A DNA stretch of 64,000 nucleotides from Monilinia fructicola. Taxonomy: Eukaryota; Ascomycota; Leotiomycetes; Helotiales; Sclerotiniaceae. The position numbers and the translations under genes were made by a program. The notes below the pieces were generated by a model. It saw only the letters and a program-made list of their open reading frames with translations, was not told where the DNA came from and searched no databases. The DNA lies in NCBI GenBank assembly GCA_008692225.1, contig VICG01000005.1:901001-965000 (forward strand). The letters are read 5' to 3'. Positions 12,341-25,036 of this stretch are shown one piece after another (position 1 is the first letter of the stretch; every line of letters begins with the position of its first letter).

Positions 12341-12462
12341 AGATACAAGATGCAAGATACAAGATGCAAGATACAAGATGCAAGATACAAGATGCAAGAT
12401 ACAAGATGCAAGATACAAGATACAAGATACAAGATGCAAGATGCAAGACACAAGATGCAAGA
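12341..12462 (+). repeat. Minisatellite of alternating ATACAAG/ATGCAAG heptamers
   Basis: Heptamers ATACAAG and ATGCAAG alternate to give a 14-bp higher-order unit repeated about five times. The 3' end loses the strict alternation. The unit looks like duplication of a diverged heptamer pair. Confidence 0.9.
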
Positions 12463-12829
12463 TCCTGTTCCAAGTCTAAGGATCTCAAAGACAATTCTTT
12501 TGTTTCCTAACGCACGTCTTGTTTCATATGCAGCTTTCGTTTCTTAGCAGCCTTTATTTCTTTGCATACCATTGTTAAACTGGTAATGATACACGCTAAC
12601 CTCAGCTTGAAGTACAATCATCAACCTCATTATGTGAAACTCATACCTTGATCCATAGATATGAGTGCATATCCTAAAGGATAATGAAGATGAACCCCTT
12701 CGCTTCGAGCAACAGACAAGCAAAGTCTATGATTGGGTCAAAAGAGTGTAACTTTTTCTTTGGACTTACTTTCATCTCAAACTCACTATATGAGACACTT
12801 TGGTGAATTCTCAAAAGTTGGGATGGTAT

Positions 12830-13340
12830 ACATGACGTTCAGAAAAGCGGGGTCATGGCTGATTTGGCTTTTGTCATCTTCATGACCATCAGACCCTCTG
12901 TCCAGTATTGATACTTCCAGTTGAGCCAATTCCTTCAGTTTCTTCAACTACCTACCTAGGTAGGTATCTTATGGCTTAAAACTGCATATATGACTTCATA
13001 ATTCACTCATCTTCATGAATTTCAGTCCCTTCCATTCCTTCAATTTCTCAAAGTATCTTGGGACTTAAAACAGGATATATGGTAAGGAAAGAAATTGTGG
13101 TTGCTCTATGACTTGAGTCCTCAACCCGACACTCTTTCTAATATTGACACTTTCAGTTCTTCCAGACATCACAAAACCTGGAACTGCATAGATGACTCTC
13201 AAAACAAGGAGGTGATTCATAGATCACGGCCTCTCTACCTGCCTTGTTCATGACTTTTATGTCCAATATCAACACTTCCAAGAGTTTTGATACTTGAAAG
13301 GGTAACAACATAGCCAGAGAGAAATCATAATAATTGAAAT
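12830..13340. repeat. Three diverged copies of a short dispersed sequence
   Basis: Related strings recur in the same order: CATGAC...AT, then a CCAGTATTGATACTTCCAG-like line (about 12901, 13138 and 13261), then a GACTTAAAACTGCATATATG-like line (about 12974, 13065 and 13180). The copies are degenerate and lack an ORF. This is probably old local duplication; support is modest. Confidence 0.35.
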
Positions 13341-13857
13341 GTACCAACAAGTTCACAAAAATTTGCCAACCGTCATTTTCTTCTGCGTTAATGATATATG
13401 ACAGGAGGATTGTATGCAAGATGGAAACCACATCTTCTTGGACTGATGCCAACGTCAATTTCACTTGTGATATGACGAGCCATCTTATAAGATTCTATCT
13501 TCAAGAGAAGAAAACATCTTGAATGTTCAAAGTCTTGGATCACAAGTGTGGTGTTGTTGAGATGTTCTTACAGAACAGTAGAGACCCGAAGGAGATCTTT
13601 TTGAGTTGAGTGACGTCGGAATGGAATTATGGACTTATGCGGGGTAATCACCCAACCCTCCGAGCCGCTTTAACTTACAGTCCTTCATGATTCAGATACA
13701 GTCAAAGCAGCATTCAGATTCTATCTCCACGAATCGGTAGTCTTCCGAATGTCAGGAATAATTTTAGCGATATCGCAAATGAAATTATAATAATTTCTAT
13801 TTACCTTGACGTGAATTGCTTCAATTTCTGGACCAAAACCCGGTGAAATTCGCAAAT

Positions 13858-16675
13858 ATGAAGTCCTGCGGGCTTCTCAAGAGCAGTGGTCTGGCCATTA
13901 GGGTAGGTCTCTATCTGTGCCTCAAAATTTCATACAATTGACTTCATATATAGAGGACTAATATCCCAACTCTCTTAAGACCGATAAGCGGACGAACTCT
14001 TGCAACTGTGAATACTAGCAATTCCACATACAAACCTGACATCGAATCCCGAACTCCCCCTTACCCGAAACTCCTCAAAAAACTTCATGAGGTTCGAAGA
14101 GTATTAGGCTCCTCAAGAAGCCTAACTCTCGCGGAAAAGATTTTATATTCTCATCTCGACAACCCCGAAGAATCACTTCTATCAAATACCGATAATGGAC
14201 TCAATATCAGAGGAAATGCAAATCTTAAGCTCAAACCAGACAGAGTTGCTATGCAGGATGCCTCGGCACAGATGGCATTATTGCAGTTCATGACATGCAA
14301 GCTACCTTCTACTGCTGTACCAGCAAGTATCCATTGCGACCATATGATTGTTGGACAGAGAGGAGCAGATGTTGATCTTCCGGAGTCAATCAAAGGCAAT
14401 AAGGAAGTGTTCGACTTCCTGGAATCTGCGGCGAAAAAATATGGTATTGAATTTTGGCCACCTGGAGCAGGAATTATTCATCAAACTGTGTTGGAAAACT
14501 ATTCAGCTCCGGGCTTGATGATGCTTGGTACAGATAGTCATACCCCAAATGCTGGTGGATTGGGTGCTATTGCAATTGGTGTTGGTGGAGCTGATGCTGT
14601 AGATGCAATGGTTGATGCGCCATGGGAGCTGAAGGCTCCAAAAATTCTCGGAGTTAGACTTGAAGGGGAGTTGAATGGTTGGGCGTCTCCCAAGGACGTC
14701 ATCCTACATTTGGCAGGCAAATTGACTGTTCGTGGTGGAACGGGATATATTATAGAATACCATGGACCAGGAGTTGACTCTTTAAGCTGTACTGGAATGG
14801 CAACTATATGCAACATGGTGGGTCTCGGGGCATTTGTTCTCTTCTTTTTGACCTATCGCTGACAATTTCAATAGGGTGCTGAAGTCGGCGCTACAACTTC
14901 GCTCTTCCCATTCTCAAAACGTCACGTTCCATATCTCCAATCAACACATCGATCTCCTATCGCTCTACAGGCTCAAACTATTGCAGGAAGTCCTTCTCTC
15001 CACAACTTACTGAGAGCTGATGAAGGTGCTCACTATGATGAACTCATCACCATCGACTTATCTACATTAGAACCTCATATCAACGGTCCAGCCACGCCTG
15101 ATCTATCCACCCCATTATCGCAATTCGCAAAGGCTGTCAAGGCAAACAATTGGCCAGAAAAGGTATCCTCTAGTTTGATTGGTAGCTGCACGAACAGTTC
15201 ATATCAAGATATGGCACGAGCACAGAATTTGGTGAAGCAAGCTTCGGCCGCAGGCCTCAAGCCAGCCACTGACTTCTTCATTACACCCGGAAGTGAGCAG
15301 ATTAGAGCCACTTTGGAGCGAGATGAGATTTCATCAACGTTTACTGAAGCTGGAGGTATTGTTCTTGCTAATGCTTGTGGGTGAGTACCAACGGTTTTTT
15401 TATCCCATTTCACTATCTATATTACCCGTTTTCATGTTCAACTCCCTGCATCTCACTTCTTCCCCAATGCACCCGAATTTCCAGTTTCTATTTCGCCCCA
15501 GATGATTCTCTCAATTCCAAACCTACCTGAAAGTCTTCAGTTCTATTCGGTTCTCCAAATCTATTTGAATATGCATCACGTGCTTTGAATCACTTTCGGC
15601 ATGGCGCAAATTCATCCATCCCTCTCGCAACCATTTGATGATGAAACTTACTGACTTGTTGAAGTCCATGCATTGGCATGTGGAGCAGAACAGACGGTGT
15701 TGCAAAGGGTGAGCCCAATGCGATCTTCACCTCATACAATCGAAACTTCCGAGGCCGTAACGATGGTAACCCCGATACCATGAATTTCCTCGCTTCCCCA
15801 GAGATCGTTACAGCTATGTCATATGCCGGAAGCACTTCTTTCAATCCAATCACTGACTCTATCACCACCCCATCTGGCAAGGAATTCCGTTTCGAGCCAC
15901 CTACCGGTGCTGAGCTTCCTCAGGAAGGTTTTGAAGAAGGAAACAAGGCATTTTTGCCATCATCAGGTTCCCCTTCTCCTGAAACCGAAGTCGTCGTTTC
16001 TCCAACTTCTGATCGTTTGGCACTCTTGGAGCCATTTGCGCCCTTCCCAGAAAGCGATTTGGAAGGGCTTCGTGTTCTCTACAAGGTTACCGGGAAGTGT
16101 ACGACTGATACCATTTCTGCTGCTGGTCCTTGGCTCAAATACAAAGGCCATCTTCCAAACATCTCTGCCAATACCCTCATCACAGCCATAAACGCCGCAA
16201 CCGGTGAAGTAAATGTTGCCTATGATGTTGATGGTAGCACATCGGGTATCCCAGAACTTGCTCAGAAATGGAAGGATCAGGGTAAAGAATGGCTCGTCGT
16301 CGGAGAAAGCAATTATGGAGAAGGTTCAGCGCGTGAACATGCAGCACTTCAACCCCGATACTTGGGCGGCAGAGTCATTCTCTGCAAGTCATTTGCCCGT
16401 ATTCACGAAACCAACTTGAAGAAGCAAGGTGTTGTACCCCTCACCTTCGCCAATGGTGAAGATTATGGAAAGATCGACGCCCTCGACGAAGTTAGCACCA
16501 TTGGCTTGTATGATATGTTGAAGAATGGCGGAGAGGGTGAAGTCAGCCTACGTGTTAAAAAGCACGGGTCTGGGAAGAGATTATTCTCAAGACTAAACAT
16601 ACATTCAGTCCCGATCAAGCCGGGTTTGTCTTGGCGGGGAGCGCATTGAATTTATTGGCAAATGCAAAGAGGTGA
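13858..16675 (+). CDS. aco2: Mitochondrial aconitase, Aco2/AcoB type
   Basis: Aconitase isomerises citrate and isocitrate; Aco2-type fungal enzymes are also linked to homoaconitate chemistry in lysine synthesis. Exons are 13858-13902, 13954-14817, 14875-15380 and 15665-16675, giving about 808 residues. The start chosen adds a short first exon with a basic, Ser-rich mitochondrial presequence. Family blocks seen are [55 protein letters not shown] (first cluster cysteine), ANACGPCIGMW (second and third cysteines) and [16 protein letters not shown] near residue 690. Blocks such as [13 protein letters not shown] and [12 protein letters not shown] resemble Aco2 more than Aco1. The G run at 16572-16574 is one base short. 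As written the frame ends at 16649 with an aberrant tail; one extra G restores [20 protein letters not shown] and a stop at 16673-16675. The third intron (284 bp) is unusually long. Confidence 0.93.
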
Positions 16676-18621
16676 TGGGATTATACATGTAGAAAGGTAC
16701 TCGATACAAATGTAAAAGCAAATACCCCAGATATGCATGTAGGTACTAGTCAGTCGGACACTAATCACTCTGCACTTTCGGACTTTAAATACGTAAATCA
16801 AAACGCCATGTGATACGTTTGAAAAGTATAAATATAATGTATATGCAGCTATGCAGCTCACATTCTCAAAAAATTAATAAGAGCATTCGGATGCCTAGAA
16901 TACCGCCACCAACCAGCAACCAGAAAGCAGCAACAAGCAGCAACCACCAGCAGCAGCAACCACCAACAACCAGCTTGACGGAGGGCAAAAGAAACCAACC
17001 CTCGGCTACGTCGTTTATGTAATTATGTAATATTATTTCCCCACACAGAACCCAAAACTTTGGATGAACCAAAAATGCCGGTCTTGTCCGTATCCCTTCG
17101 GAAAAAGAACCAATCATATCTATTCAATTGATTTGAGTAGGTGATTTTGATGAGTGAGCAGAAGAAGAAGAAGAAGCTCGTCTCTCTCTCTCTATCCCCA
17201 CATCTTCTCTACCCTATCTCTTCTCTTCTCTTCTCTTCTCTCGCACCTCACTCTCAATCAATCAACTACTGCCCAATGCCCATGCAATAACCATGATAAT
17301 TCATATTATCCAATAATATCATCAGCTGCCAAGCCTCTCTTATCATCCATCACAAGATTACACTGCGAAAGATAAGCTAGAGACGCCATCGACCCCTGGG
17401 CGACGCTTGGCCTATCAACTCTTTGGCACGCGTGAGCAGGGAAGGGGTCGCTGGCGACACGATAACAGGTCTGGGCGCCCAGGCACTTGTTGGGTGGATT
17501 CGACGTTGATATGCTGAGAGGGGGGAGGGTGAATGATAAAGGGCCCGGTTTTACCCCATACGGGATCCTTGCAAACGAAGTTGCGAAGTTGAGGGAAGGT
17601 TATGAGGTAGGGAGGGGGTGGTTGCGTTGCTTACTTATTCGTACTGTATAATACGCACGCTGTGCATCTATCAAATATCTGGCATCTATCGTTCTGCATG
17701 GACCATACACACATACACAGATCCATACGTATTACACACATGCATACATACCTGATCCTACTATATCGCGTCTGGTAGGTGGTAGTCGCTAAGCACATAC
17801 TCCGTACTGTATGGATGGATGGACGGTGAATGGGAATTTCATTATGTGAACGGATTATTACCAATAATCTTGCAATGCCATTGGCTTGGCATTATTCTCA
17901 ATATTATTATTATTGCTCTCATCTTGATTGTTCGATGGCTTGAATACTACCTAGTATATCGTGATTCCTCTTGCCATGGTCATTAGCAATGGATATGACT
18001 TGTGATTGGTTTGATACAATGCACGATGTACGAAATACAATATACAACATACAACATACAACATATATCAAATCTCGCTGAAGTGGAAGCCTCTAGTAAG
18101 TTGTAACTTGTATCCTCCGTAGATACAATCCTCTACTTACCTGTACCTAGGTCGTAGATGACTAGGTAGGAAGTAGTTTACCCGTAGCTAGCCCTATCCA
18201 GGTAAATCTATCATACTTCCATTACACGTACCTTGGTTCATCTAACGATACCCGTGGCCGTGGGCCCGTGGACCTAGATACTAGATAGGTATAACAAGTT
18301 TATTAGACCTTAGTACCTAGGCAGGTGAGTTTAGACAATGCTTCTTCTAGTCCTCCTTGCTCAGTAAACTTAAATATTAATGCTGTCATATAGATAGCTA
18401 AGAAAACCCTCTCAACCCTTACCGGGTCTTGGCTTGGACAAAACAGACTTAAATATTTACTGAAGCTCTCTTCCTCTTCCTTCTTGTTCCTTTCTTATCC
18501 TCCCACCTCACCTTGCCTCGCCTCACCTTACCTCACCTCACCTCACCCCACCCCATCCCATCATTTGGTATTCTTCTCTTTGCAAAGGGGATCTTGATAC
18601 TAATAGATTTCCTCCCCAACA
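16676..18621. other. Intergenic and promoter region
   Basis: No gene is supported. Visible items are a CAGCAAC/CAACCAC repeat near 16910-16980, TC-rich tracts at 17190-17250, CCTAGGTAGG-type palindromes at 18130-18330, a TACAACA repeat at 18035-18066, and a CCTCA pentamer run at 18505-18560 about 60-115 bases before the permease start, the usual position for a fungal CT-rich promoter element. Confidence 0.55.
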
Positions 18622-20624
18622 ATGGCCACAAATGATCTGAGGGCCTACTCGCCCTCGAGCGAGGAGAAAACATATGGAGAAAAGCCACCCCTCGAGCAAG
18701 ATCGTCCAGTTTCGCAAGATGTGGGCGAAGGAGATGGCGACTCAAGTCACAATCTTCATCGTGGTCTGAAGTCGCGACAGATCACTATGATAGCAATCGG
18801 TGGTGCGATTGGAACGGGTTTAATTATTGGAACGTATGTATTTTTTCTTCTTTGATTTTCTCTTCTCTTCTACCAATACCCGGCATTGTTTCCTTGCATG
18901 GTGAGTCGCAAAAGCGCAGAGACATTTGCTCACACAATGGTACAGGGGAAAAGCCCTTGCGCAGGCTGGTCCGGCGCCACTTCTAATCGGCTACACGATC
19001 GTTGGGCTATTATGTTTCTTGGTTATGGCAGCACTCGGTGAGGTATGGTGTTCCTCCTATAGCCTTTCCAATGACCGATTGCTGACAAGATGAAAGATGG
19101 CTGCTTGGTTGCCATTAGCGAGTGGGTTTACAGGTTATGCTACCAGGTTTGTTGATCCGGCTTTGGGTTTCTGTTTAGGGTGGTAAGTATTACGACACAC
19201 TCGATTCTAAAGGGTAATTACTCATGAACTATAGGAATTATTGGTTCAAATATATCATCGTCACTCCTAATAATCTGACTGCGGCATCTTTGGTTATACA
19301 ATACTGGCTACCGAGAGACAAAGTCAACCCTGGTGTCTGGATTGCTATATTCTTGGTTGCCATCGTCGCTATCAATTACTTTGGTGTGAAATTCTTTGGA
19401 GAATTTGAATTTTGGTTGTCAAGTCTCAAAGTGATTGTGATCTTGGGGCTCATCCTCCTAAGTTTGGTCCTTGCGTGTGGAGGGGGACCTGATCACCAGG
19501 CAACTGGTTTCAAGTACTGGAGTAATCCTGGAGCATTTCATGAGTACATTTTGAGTAAGTGTTCTTTGCATTTCAATGTCCTGGTTTTATACTAATGACA
19601 TATAGCTGGAAATGCCGGTCGATTCCTTGCCGTCTGGTCTACTTTTACCACCGCCGTCTTCGCTTTCTTGGGTACAGAACTCGTCGGTGTAACAGTCGGA
19701 GAAGCCGCCAACCCACGTAAAGTTATCCCTAAAGCCATCAAGATGACCTTCTACCGAATCGTCCTCTTCTACGTTGTCTTGATCTTTTTACTCGGCATGC
19801 TCGTTCCCTACAATTCTCAACTCCTTCTCGACTCTACCAAAAAGAGCAACAACGCCTCTGCCTCCCCATTTGTCGTCGCCATCAAGATAAGCGGCATCAA
19901 GGCCCTTCCCGCCATCTTCAACGCCTGTATCCTGATCTTCGTCTTCTCAGCCGCAAACTCGGATCTTTACATTGCCTCTCGTACCCTCTTTGGCCTCGCT
20001 ACTGAAGGAAAGGCCCCCAAAATCTTTACACGCACAGATAAACGCGGAGTTCCCATATACGCCCTCTTCTTGAGCGTTGCATTCTGTCTTCTCGCCTTCT
20101 TGGGTGTAAACAAATCCTCATACACCGTCTTTGGCTACTTCGTCAATCTCGTCACCATGTTCGGTCTTCTCACCTGGATCTCCATTCTCATCTCCCACAT
20201 CTACTTCGTACGCGCCCGTGAAGCACAAGGAGTCGCAAAGACAGAATTGGCCTATGTCGCACCGCTCGGCATCTACGGATCGTACGGTGCTCTCGTCTTC
20301 TGTATCCTCATTGCCTTTTTCAAAGGATTCGCACTCTTCTGCTACAAGAGAACTGCTGCCAAGGGCACCAAGCCCGTCTTTGATTACTCAACGTTTATCA
20401 CTACATACTTGGGTATCCCATTGTACATCATGATGTACTTTGGATACAAGTACGTGATGAAGACCAGCATCCTCAAACCCGAAGAAGCCGACTTGTTCTC
20501 TGGCAAGGCGGTGATCGATGCGCAGGAACAGGAGTACCTTGCGGAGGAGGCGGCGAGAAGAGGCAGTAACGAGGAGACGAAGGGAGAGAGGATTTACAGG
20601 CTAACTCTCGGTTGGGCATTTTAG
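18622..20624 (+). CDS. Dip5-type amino-acid permease (APC/YAT family)
   Basis: This is a plasma-membrane amino-acid/proton symporter, most like yeast Dip5 (acidic amino acids). Exons are 18622-18833, 18946-19042, 19097-19182, 19235-19554 and 19606-20624, giving 577 residues with all splice phases consistent. A hydrophilic N-terminus of about 55 residues precedes IAIGGAIGTGLIIGTGKAL, the family's first helix. ALGEMAAWLPLASGF, YVDP-like FVDPALGFCLGWNYWFKY, GVKFFGEFEFWLSSLKV, GTELVGVTVGEAANPRK and SAANSDLYIASRTLFGLA follow in family order, with about 12 hydrophobic segments. The C-terminus YRLTLGWAF is shared by filamentous-fungal relatives. The length is normal and the frame is clean. Substrate range within the family is inferred only. 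Confidence 0.92.
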
Positions 20625-22963
20625 GTTACGAAAGGGGAGTTTTGGAGATAGCACCCAGTTAATGAATAGATGTGATAATTGAATGTTGAACCTCGAATAT
20701 GATTCTGACAACGATCCATCCTCACGTGCGTGATGCAAGTTCCAGACCTATCCATGCCAAGGTATTCCTAGACCTTCCAATCGTCTCATCGGGATGCATC
20801 TTGCGTTATCCGAAGCGCTTTCGACACACCATGGTTATAGAAGCCCCCACGATGTCGCCCGCACATCATGACAGGAAACCACACAGCACCGCCTCCGACC
20901 GCCACCTGGCCCGCCCCTTTCATGACAGATGGCCGCAGCGCAGCACGGCACTTTGCACGAAGCGATCCCCTTGTTTGTTATGATATGATATACAACCTGG
21001 GAAGTCCCCGGCAATAGAGGCTGCACCGAAGAAAGAGAATTTCCTGTTATCTCATATCCTCGGGCCGGGTTGCTAGTGGCTCGTGCTTGGGGTTGCTTGC
21101 CGCTGCTGCTTTGGGCGCGCGGATGCATTGATATTCGTTGATTGCCATTGCTCGACCGCTCGACCGCTCGTCATCGAGCAAGTGCAGCGGGATGCTCGCA
21201 GCTTGGCGTTCGGCTTTGAGACTCGATGGTCTTGGAGATGGAGATGATCTCTGGTGGCTGCTCTTCGACGCGTAGTCAGGGAGACTGCACTACCTCACCG
21301 CTTCTGAGACGGCACACTGATTCTCTCTTCTCGGGCTGTCAAGTGTTGGCTTGCGTGATGGAGACTGGGGATTTTGGGAGCTTTCGTTTACGTTTGGCTG
21401 TAGGGGGCGATGCTTTCGATGGGTATGTTACGAGGAGCGTTGACTTCGCTTGTATTCCGCATTGCAGCACACAGCGTGCCCACTCATCGGCTCGCTGAAT
21501 CGCTTATTCTTTTCTTTCGTTGAACGGACGGACAAGGACGGACTCACCTGCGAGAGATCCACTGACATAGCCCATCAAGCAAAGATCCGAGTGGCGTCCT
21601 GAAATAGTCTACCCTTCTGGATGTTTAGGTTCGTGGGTATATGCTATACGCACGAGCGAGGACCTAGGTGGGTCTTCTCGTGAAGCCATACATACGGACT
21701 CATCATAATTACACGATGCCCTTCTCTAGCTATAGATCGCCACGTAGGTATCCATACACCCAAATGGAAATAGAATCCAACGGCTCCCCCAAACGATATG
21801 AGAAGTCTGTCTTGATTACTCGCACACACACCACAGCGATATCCACATCAACACATCCAACTGCCCTCCGCACGGCAAGAAAAGTTCCAAGCCCACAACG
21901 CAGCAACCAGCAATCCCAATGCCGCCCCAATGGCAATCACAACCGAAGCTTGCAGTCGCACGTACGTACGCCAACGTTAACCCCGACACGATATGTGTAT
22001 CGTCCGACTTCTACACGTGCACGGCGCGGCGCGAACCGAGAGAGAGAACGCTAGGTCTCACGCTGTGTAGCGACTCGACTCCATGCGTCGATCTCAAGGA
22101 TCAAAGTGCAGTTGTGCTCCCGGTACATGTGCAGTATTCTGGGGGCGCGGCCCATATGCATGGCCACGGTTCTAGTTCTAGTTCTAGTTCTAGTTCTAGT
22201 TCTAGTTCTAGTTCTAGTTCTAGTTCTAGATCTGAATCTGGATCTGACTTGATGTTCGCAAGCGAGAGATTTTTGGGGATGGGGATGGGGATGGGGATGG
22301 GGATGTGCGGGTCGAGGTGGTTTTGCATGAGAGGTCCGGTGGGCCCGGGGGTGGAGGGCGTTCTCGGGTTTCAATTGTGGGTGGACTCCTGAGATGAGGC
22401 GAGGGATTTAGTGTCGGATGTTGAAGGGTGGGCGGTGAGGATGCTGCAGTGTTACGAGGCTATTCGAAACGTTAGGATGGATGGGACGGAGAGATAAATC
22501 GAATACGGGTTCTATGCCCTTGATTTGTTACTTTGGGGATATCTGTTGGTATAAACTTGGTCAGTTTAAAGTGTAAGTACTTAATGCTTTTGTTGGTATA
22601 TCATCGTTGTTATTCTCTATGTAATATATGGAATGGAGGTCGACTTTATAGACGTCCTCGAAGAGCTAGTACGCCTAATACGGTTAGATCTATTATTTTT
22701 ACAGCAACTCAATATCAGATAATCCATTTCGCGACAATATCCCTGCACTTTATAATAATAGTTGATGTATTTTTGGATTTTGTGTTCTTTCTATTGGCTT
22801 GATAATTAACAATGCGGTAGAATATTGTGCGCAGGACTTTAACACTGTTCCCCTAACCCTAAACCTCAAGAATGAATTTCCCTGGGTCACTTCACCAGAT
22901 ATCAGATTAGAAACATTATCCCATACCCATGGCTCATTCTTCAGACTCCAATGATCGCTACAT
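20625..22963. other. Intergenic region with hexamer repeats
   Basis: No gene is supported over 2.3 kb. There is a TTCTAG hexamer array at 22169-22230 and a GGGGAT array at 22275-22305; the ORFs on both strands there are artefacts of these repeats. CCCTAACCCTAAACC at 22851-22865 is a short telomere-like string. Stretch 20700-21500 is comparatively GC-rich with no recognisable product. Confidence 0.55.
22169..22230 (+). repeat. TTCTAG hexamer array
   Basis: About ten perfect copies of a six-base unit (GTTCTA/TTCTAG register), immediately followed by degenerate TCTGAATCTGGATCTG. Confidence 0.95.
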
Positions 22964-24007
22964 TCACAAAGACAAATTAGCCAACCCATTAAAGACGTCA
23001 TCATCCTCAATCTTTTCCCTCATGATCCCCATCCCCTCGGTCTCCGTCATCTCACTCCACTCTCCCCTGACCGCCTGTTTGTCAATATATACCTTATGCA
23101 GCACGTGTCTCTCCATATCCAAAATATCAAAGCCATACTCCCCATCCTTTTCTACAAGTAATGTGAAATGCTCCTCTGGTACATCTCTACAAGTTTCCTC
23201 CGCAATCCTCTCTACAAACCCATTTGCTTCTTCGAGTGTGGTGTAAACACCAGTGATGGTTGTTCTAGAGAAGGAATCTGCTGCGAGGGGCATAGAATCA
23301 TGAAGGACGATGTAGGTGTATTGTGTATGAGTTGGTCTACGAGCGATGGTACGACGCTGGAGAGAATTGGACACGACTCGGAAGGGGGATGGGTCGGGGG
23401 TTATAGTCGACGTGCTGAATGATCCTGTTGGCGAGGGATATATGCAAACAGTTGCTGGCGAAGAGGCGGGGCTTTGGAATTCGGAAATTGTGTAAGTGAT
23501 GTTGCATGAATTTTCATGGTTTGTTGGAGTTGTTGGTAAGGAAGTTGAATCTTGAAGTGGAAGTGATCCTAAGGATTCCAGCATCTCATGGTAACCAAGA
23601 TCAAGCTTAGAGGGTGTGTTCTGGGGTGTGTCTTTCTGCTCTTTGGATAACTCGGTTTCCTCATCAGAGTCACTGGCTGCAAGTGCACGGCGTACATTGA
23701 GCCACTGATCATTTGAATAGTCCTTACTTGAGAGACCCTGGGATTGACCCACCAGGCCAGTCCGGTGCCAATTTAACCTCGCTGGACGATGGATGCGCGG
23801 GTGGGAGTGTAGTTGAGCAGAAGAATGATTCTCGGATAATGGCACTCTGGAATCTCCAGATAATGTTACATCGTTTAAAGATGATGAACTCCTGAGTTCA
23901 TTTTGTGTTCCATATAGTCCGTCGTACAGTCCGCTCAATGTGGTGTCACAAGAAGCGGTTTTGGGGGACATGTTATACAAATGTGGTGAAGGTAATGAAT
24001 TTTCCAT
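22964..24007 (-). CDS. Unrecognised 347-residue protein, intact member of a local tandem family
   Basis: This is a single exon from the ATG at 24007. I do not recognise the family. Residues 1-215 are Ser/Thr/Pro-rich and probably disordered. From about residue 225 a compact domain begins: QYTYIVLHDSMPLAADS, then GVYTTLEEANGFVERIAEE, then LLVEKDGEYGFDILDMERH, then LHKVYIDKQAVRGEW. The predicted order strand, helix, strand, strand suggests a small alpha/beta fold. The C-terminus is acidic. Two damaged relatives of this domain lie directly upstream on the same strand (24286-24780 and 25037-25526), so the locus grew by tandem duplication. No signal peptide or membrane segment is evident, and the frame is clean. 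Confidence 0.7.
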   Translation of the reverse strand: MENSLPSPHLYNMSPKTASCDTTLSGLYDGLYGTQNELRSSSSLNDVTLSGDSRVPLSENHSSAQLHSHPRIHRPARLNWHRTGLVGQSQGLSSKDYSNDQWLNVRRALAASDSDEETELSKEQKDTPQNTPSKLDLGYHEMLESLGSLPLQDSTSLPTTPTNHENSCNITYTISEFQSPASSPATVCIYPSPTGSFSTSTITPDPSPFRVVSNSLQRRTIARRPTHTQYTYIVLHDSMPLAADSFSRTTITGVYTTLEEANGFVERIAEETCRDVPEEHFTLLVEKDGEYGFDILDMERHVLHKVYIDKQAVRGEWSEMTETEGMGIMREKIEDDDVFNGLANLSL

Positions 24008-24285
24008 GATGATACTTCAATTAACCAAAAAATCAATAAAAGTATGTAAGTTGATGATTGGAGATGGTTTGTGGTTTAGGAATAGGAGCATCAGGTCTGA
24101 GATACAGTAATATAGTAAGAGGTACCTTCCTCTTTCGATACAGTATTGCATTGCTCACGACATGCCATCCTTCTTCCTTCCAAGTCGAGTTGTGGCTCAG
24201 ATCCAATAGCACCATGGAAGGTACAGAATCCACTTGACCTTCACAATTCGTTTCTCTATCTATTCAGTTGAAGATGCACGACTTC

Positions 24286-24780
24286 TTATTTTGAAATCTC
24301 ACTTGTGACTTTCAATTTACTCGCCCTCGTCCTCATCCTCATCCTCATCCTCATCCCCTCTTCTTCATTCTCGTCCCCTTCTTCAGCCACTGGCCAACCT
24401 CCTTTTCTTTCTGAGTCCAATCCGTGTACCTTGCGGTTTTCCACAATAAAATTGGAGACATCACCTTCCTTTGTTCGCTACAATGCCACCTCCTTCATCG
24501 AGAGTAGTTATTTCACACAACTCATCGCTATGATGATACTCCTGTTCCACTAGCCTTTTCATGCAATTGTTCGCATCTTCAAGGTCTAAAAACATGCCGG
24601 ATATATCGGGAAAGTCCTCTCCATGCATTGAACCATCATGTTTGACAATGTAGATATATCGGATTGGTGATTCTGACTTTTTGGTGGGTTTTGTCTTGGG
24701 TTCAGAAACATTGGGGTTCTTTGTTGAACTTATAGCTCGTTTATATGGGTTTTGTCCCACTTGACATGACTTTCTACTGA
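24286..24780 (-). pseudogene. Second copy of the tandem family, truncated and frame-broken
   Basis: The minus strand encodes IRYIYIVKHDGSMHGED, then GMFLDLEDANNCMKRLVEQE, matching the strand-helix start of the intact copy. After GGGIVANK the frame shifts: removing one G near 24468-24475 joins it to EGDVSNFIVENRKVHGL and a Trp that aligns with the VRGEW of the intact copy, then an acidic and MR-repeat tail ending at 24286. There is no in-frame ATG: the long frame is entered from an upstream stop near 24845. It may be a pseudogene, or have an unseen first exon plus one homopolymer error. Confidence 0.5.
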
Positions 24781-25036
24781 AAGGTCGATAACGATATTTT
24801 GTTCTGATGAAAGATAATTGAGGTATTGTATTTTTGAGTTACCAGTTTTGCGTTGACGTATTAAAATGCGTTGATGCACGGAGCAAACCAACCATCGACT
24901 CTTCAAAGTCAGGGTCTCATCACTTGTGAAAATGGTTGAACAGCAACATGGTATCTTTTAGTTCCCAATTCAACCCAGTTGGAGAAGTTGTTTATTGGTA
25001 CCTAAGTAGACCATAAAGATTGTCATTAGTTCTCGA

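Larger units (their letters stand above)
11062..13857. other. Intergenic region with repeats
   Basis: This lies between two divergent genes. It holds purine-rich low-complexity DNA at 11220-11550, CCTAGGTAGG palindromes at 11555-11572, 12225-12262 and 12948-12968, a minisatellite at 12341-12462, and three diverged repeat copies at about 12830-13340. A 65-codon ORF at 11580-11777 has an ATG but no recognisable product. No gene is supported. Confidence 0.6.

Noticed and set aside
22051..22392. Overlapping ORFs with Ser runs or Arg-Thr runs
   Set aside because: They are translations of the TTCTAG and GGGGAT arrays on both strands.
22851..22865. CCCTAACCCTAAACC, telomere-like repeat
   Set aside because: Only about two and a half units and no subtelomeric context; this length arises by chance or as an ordinary telobox.
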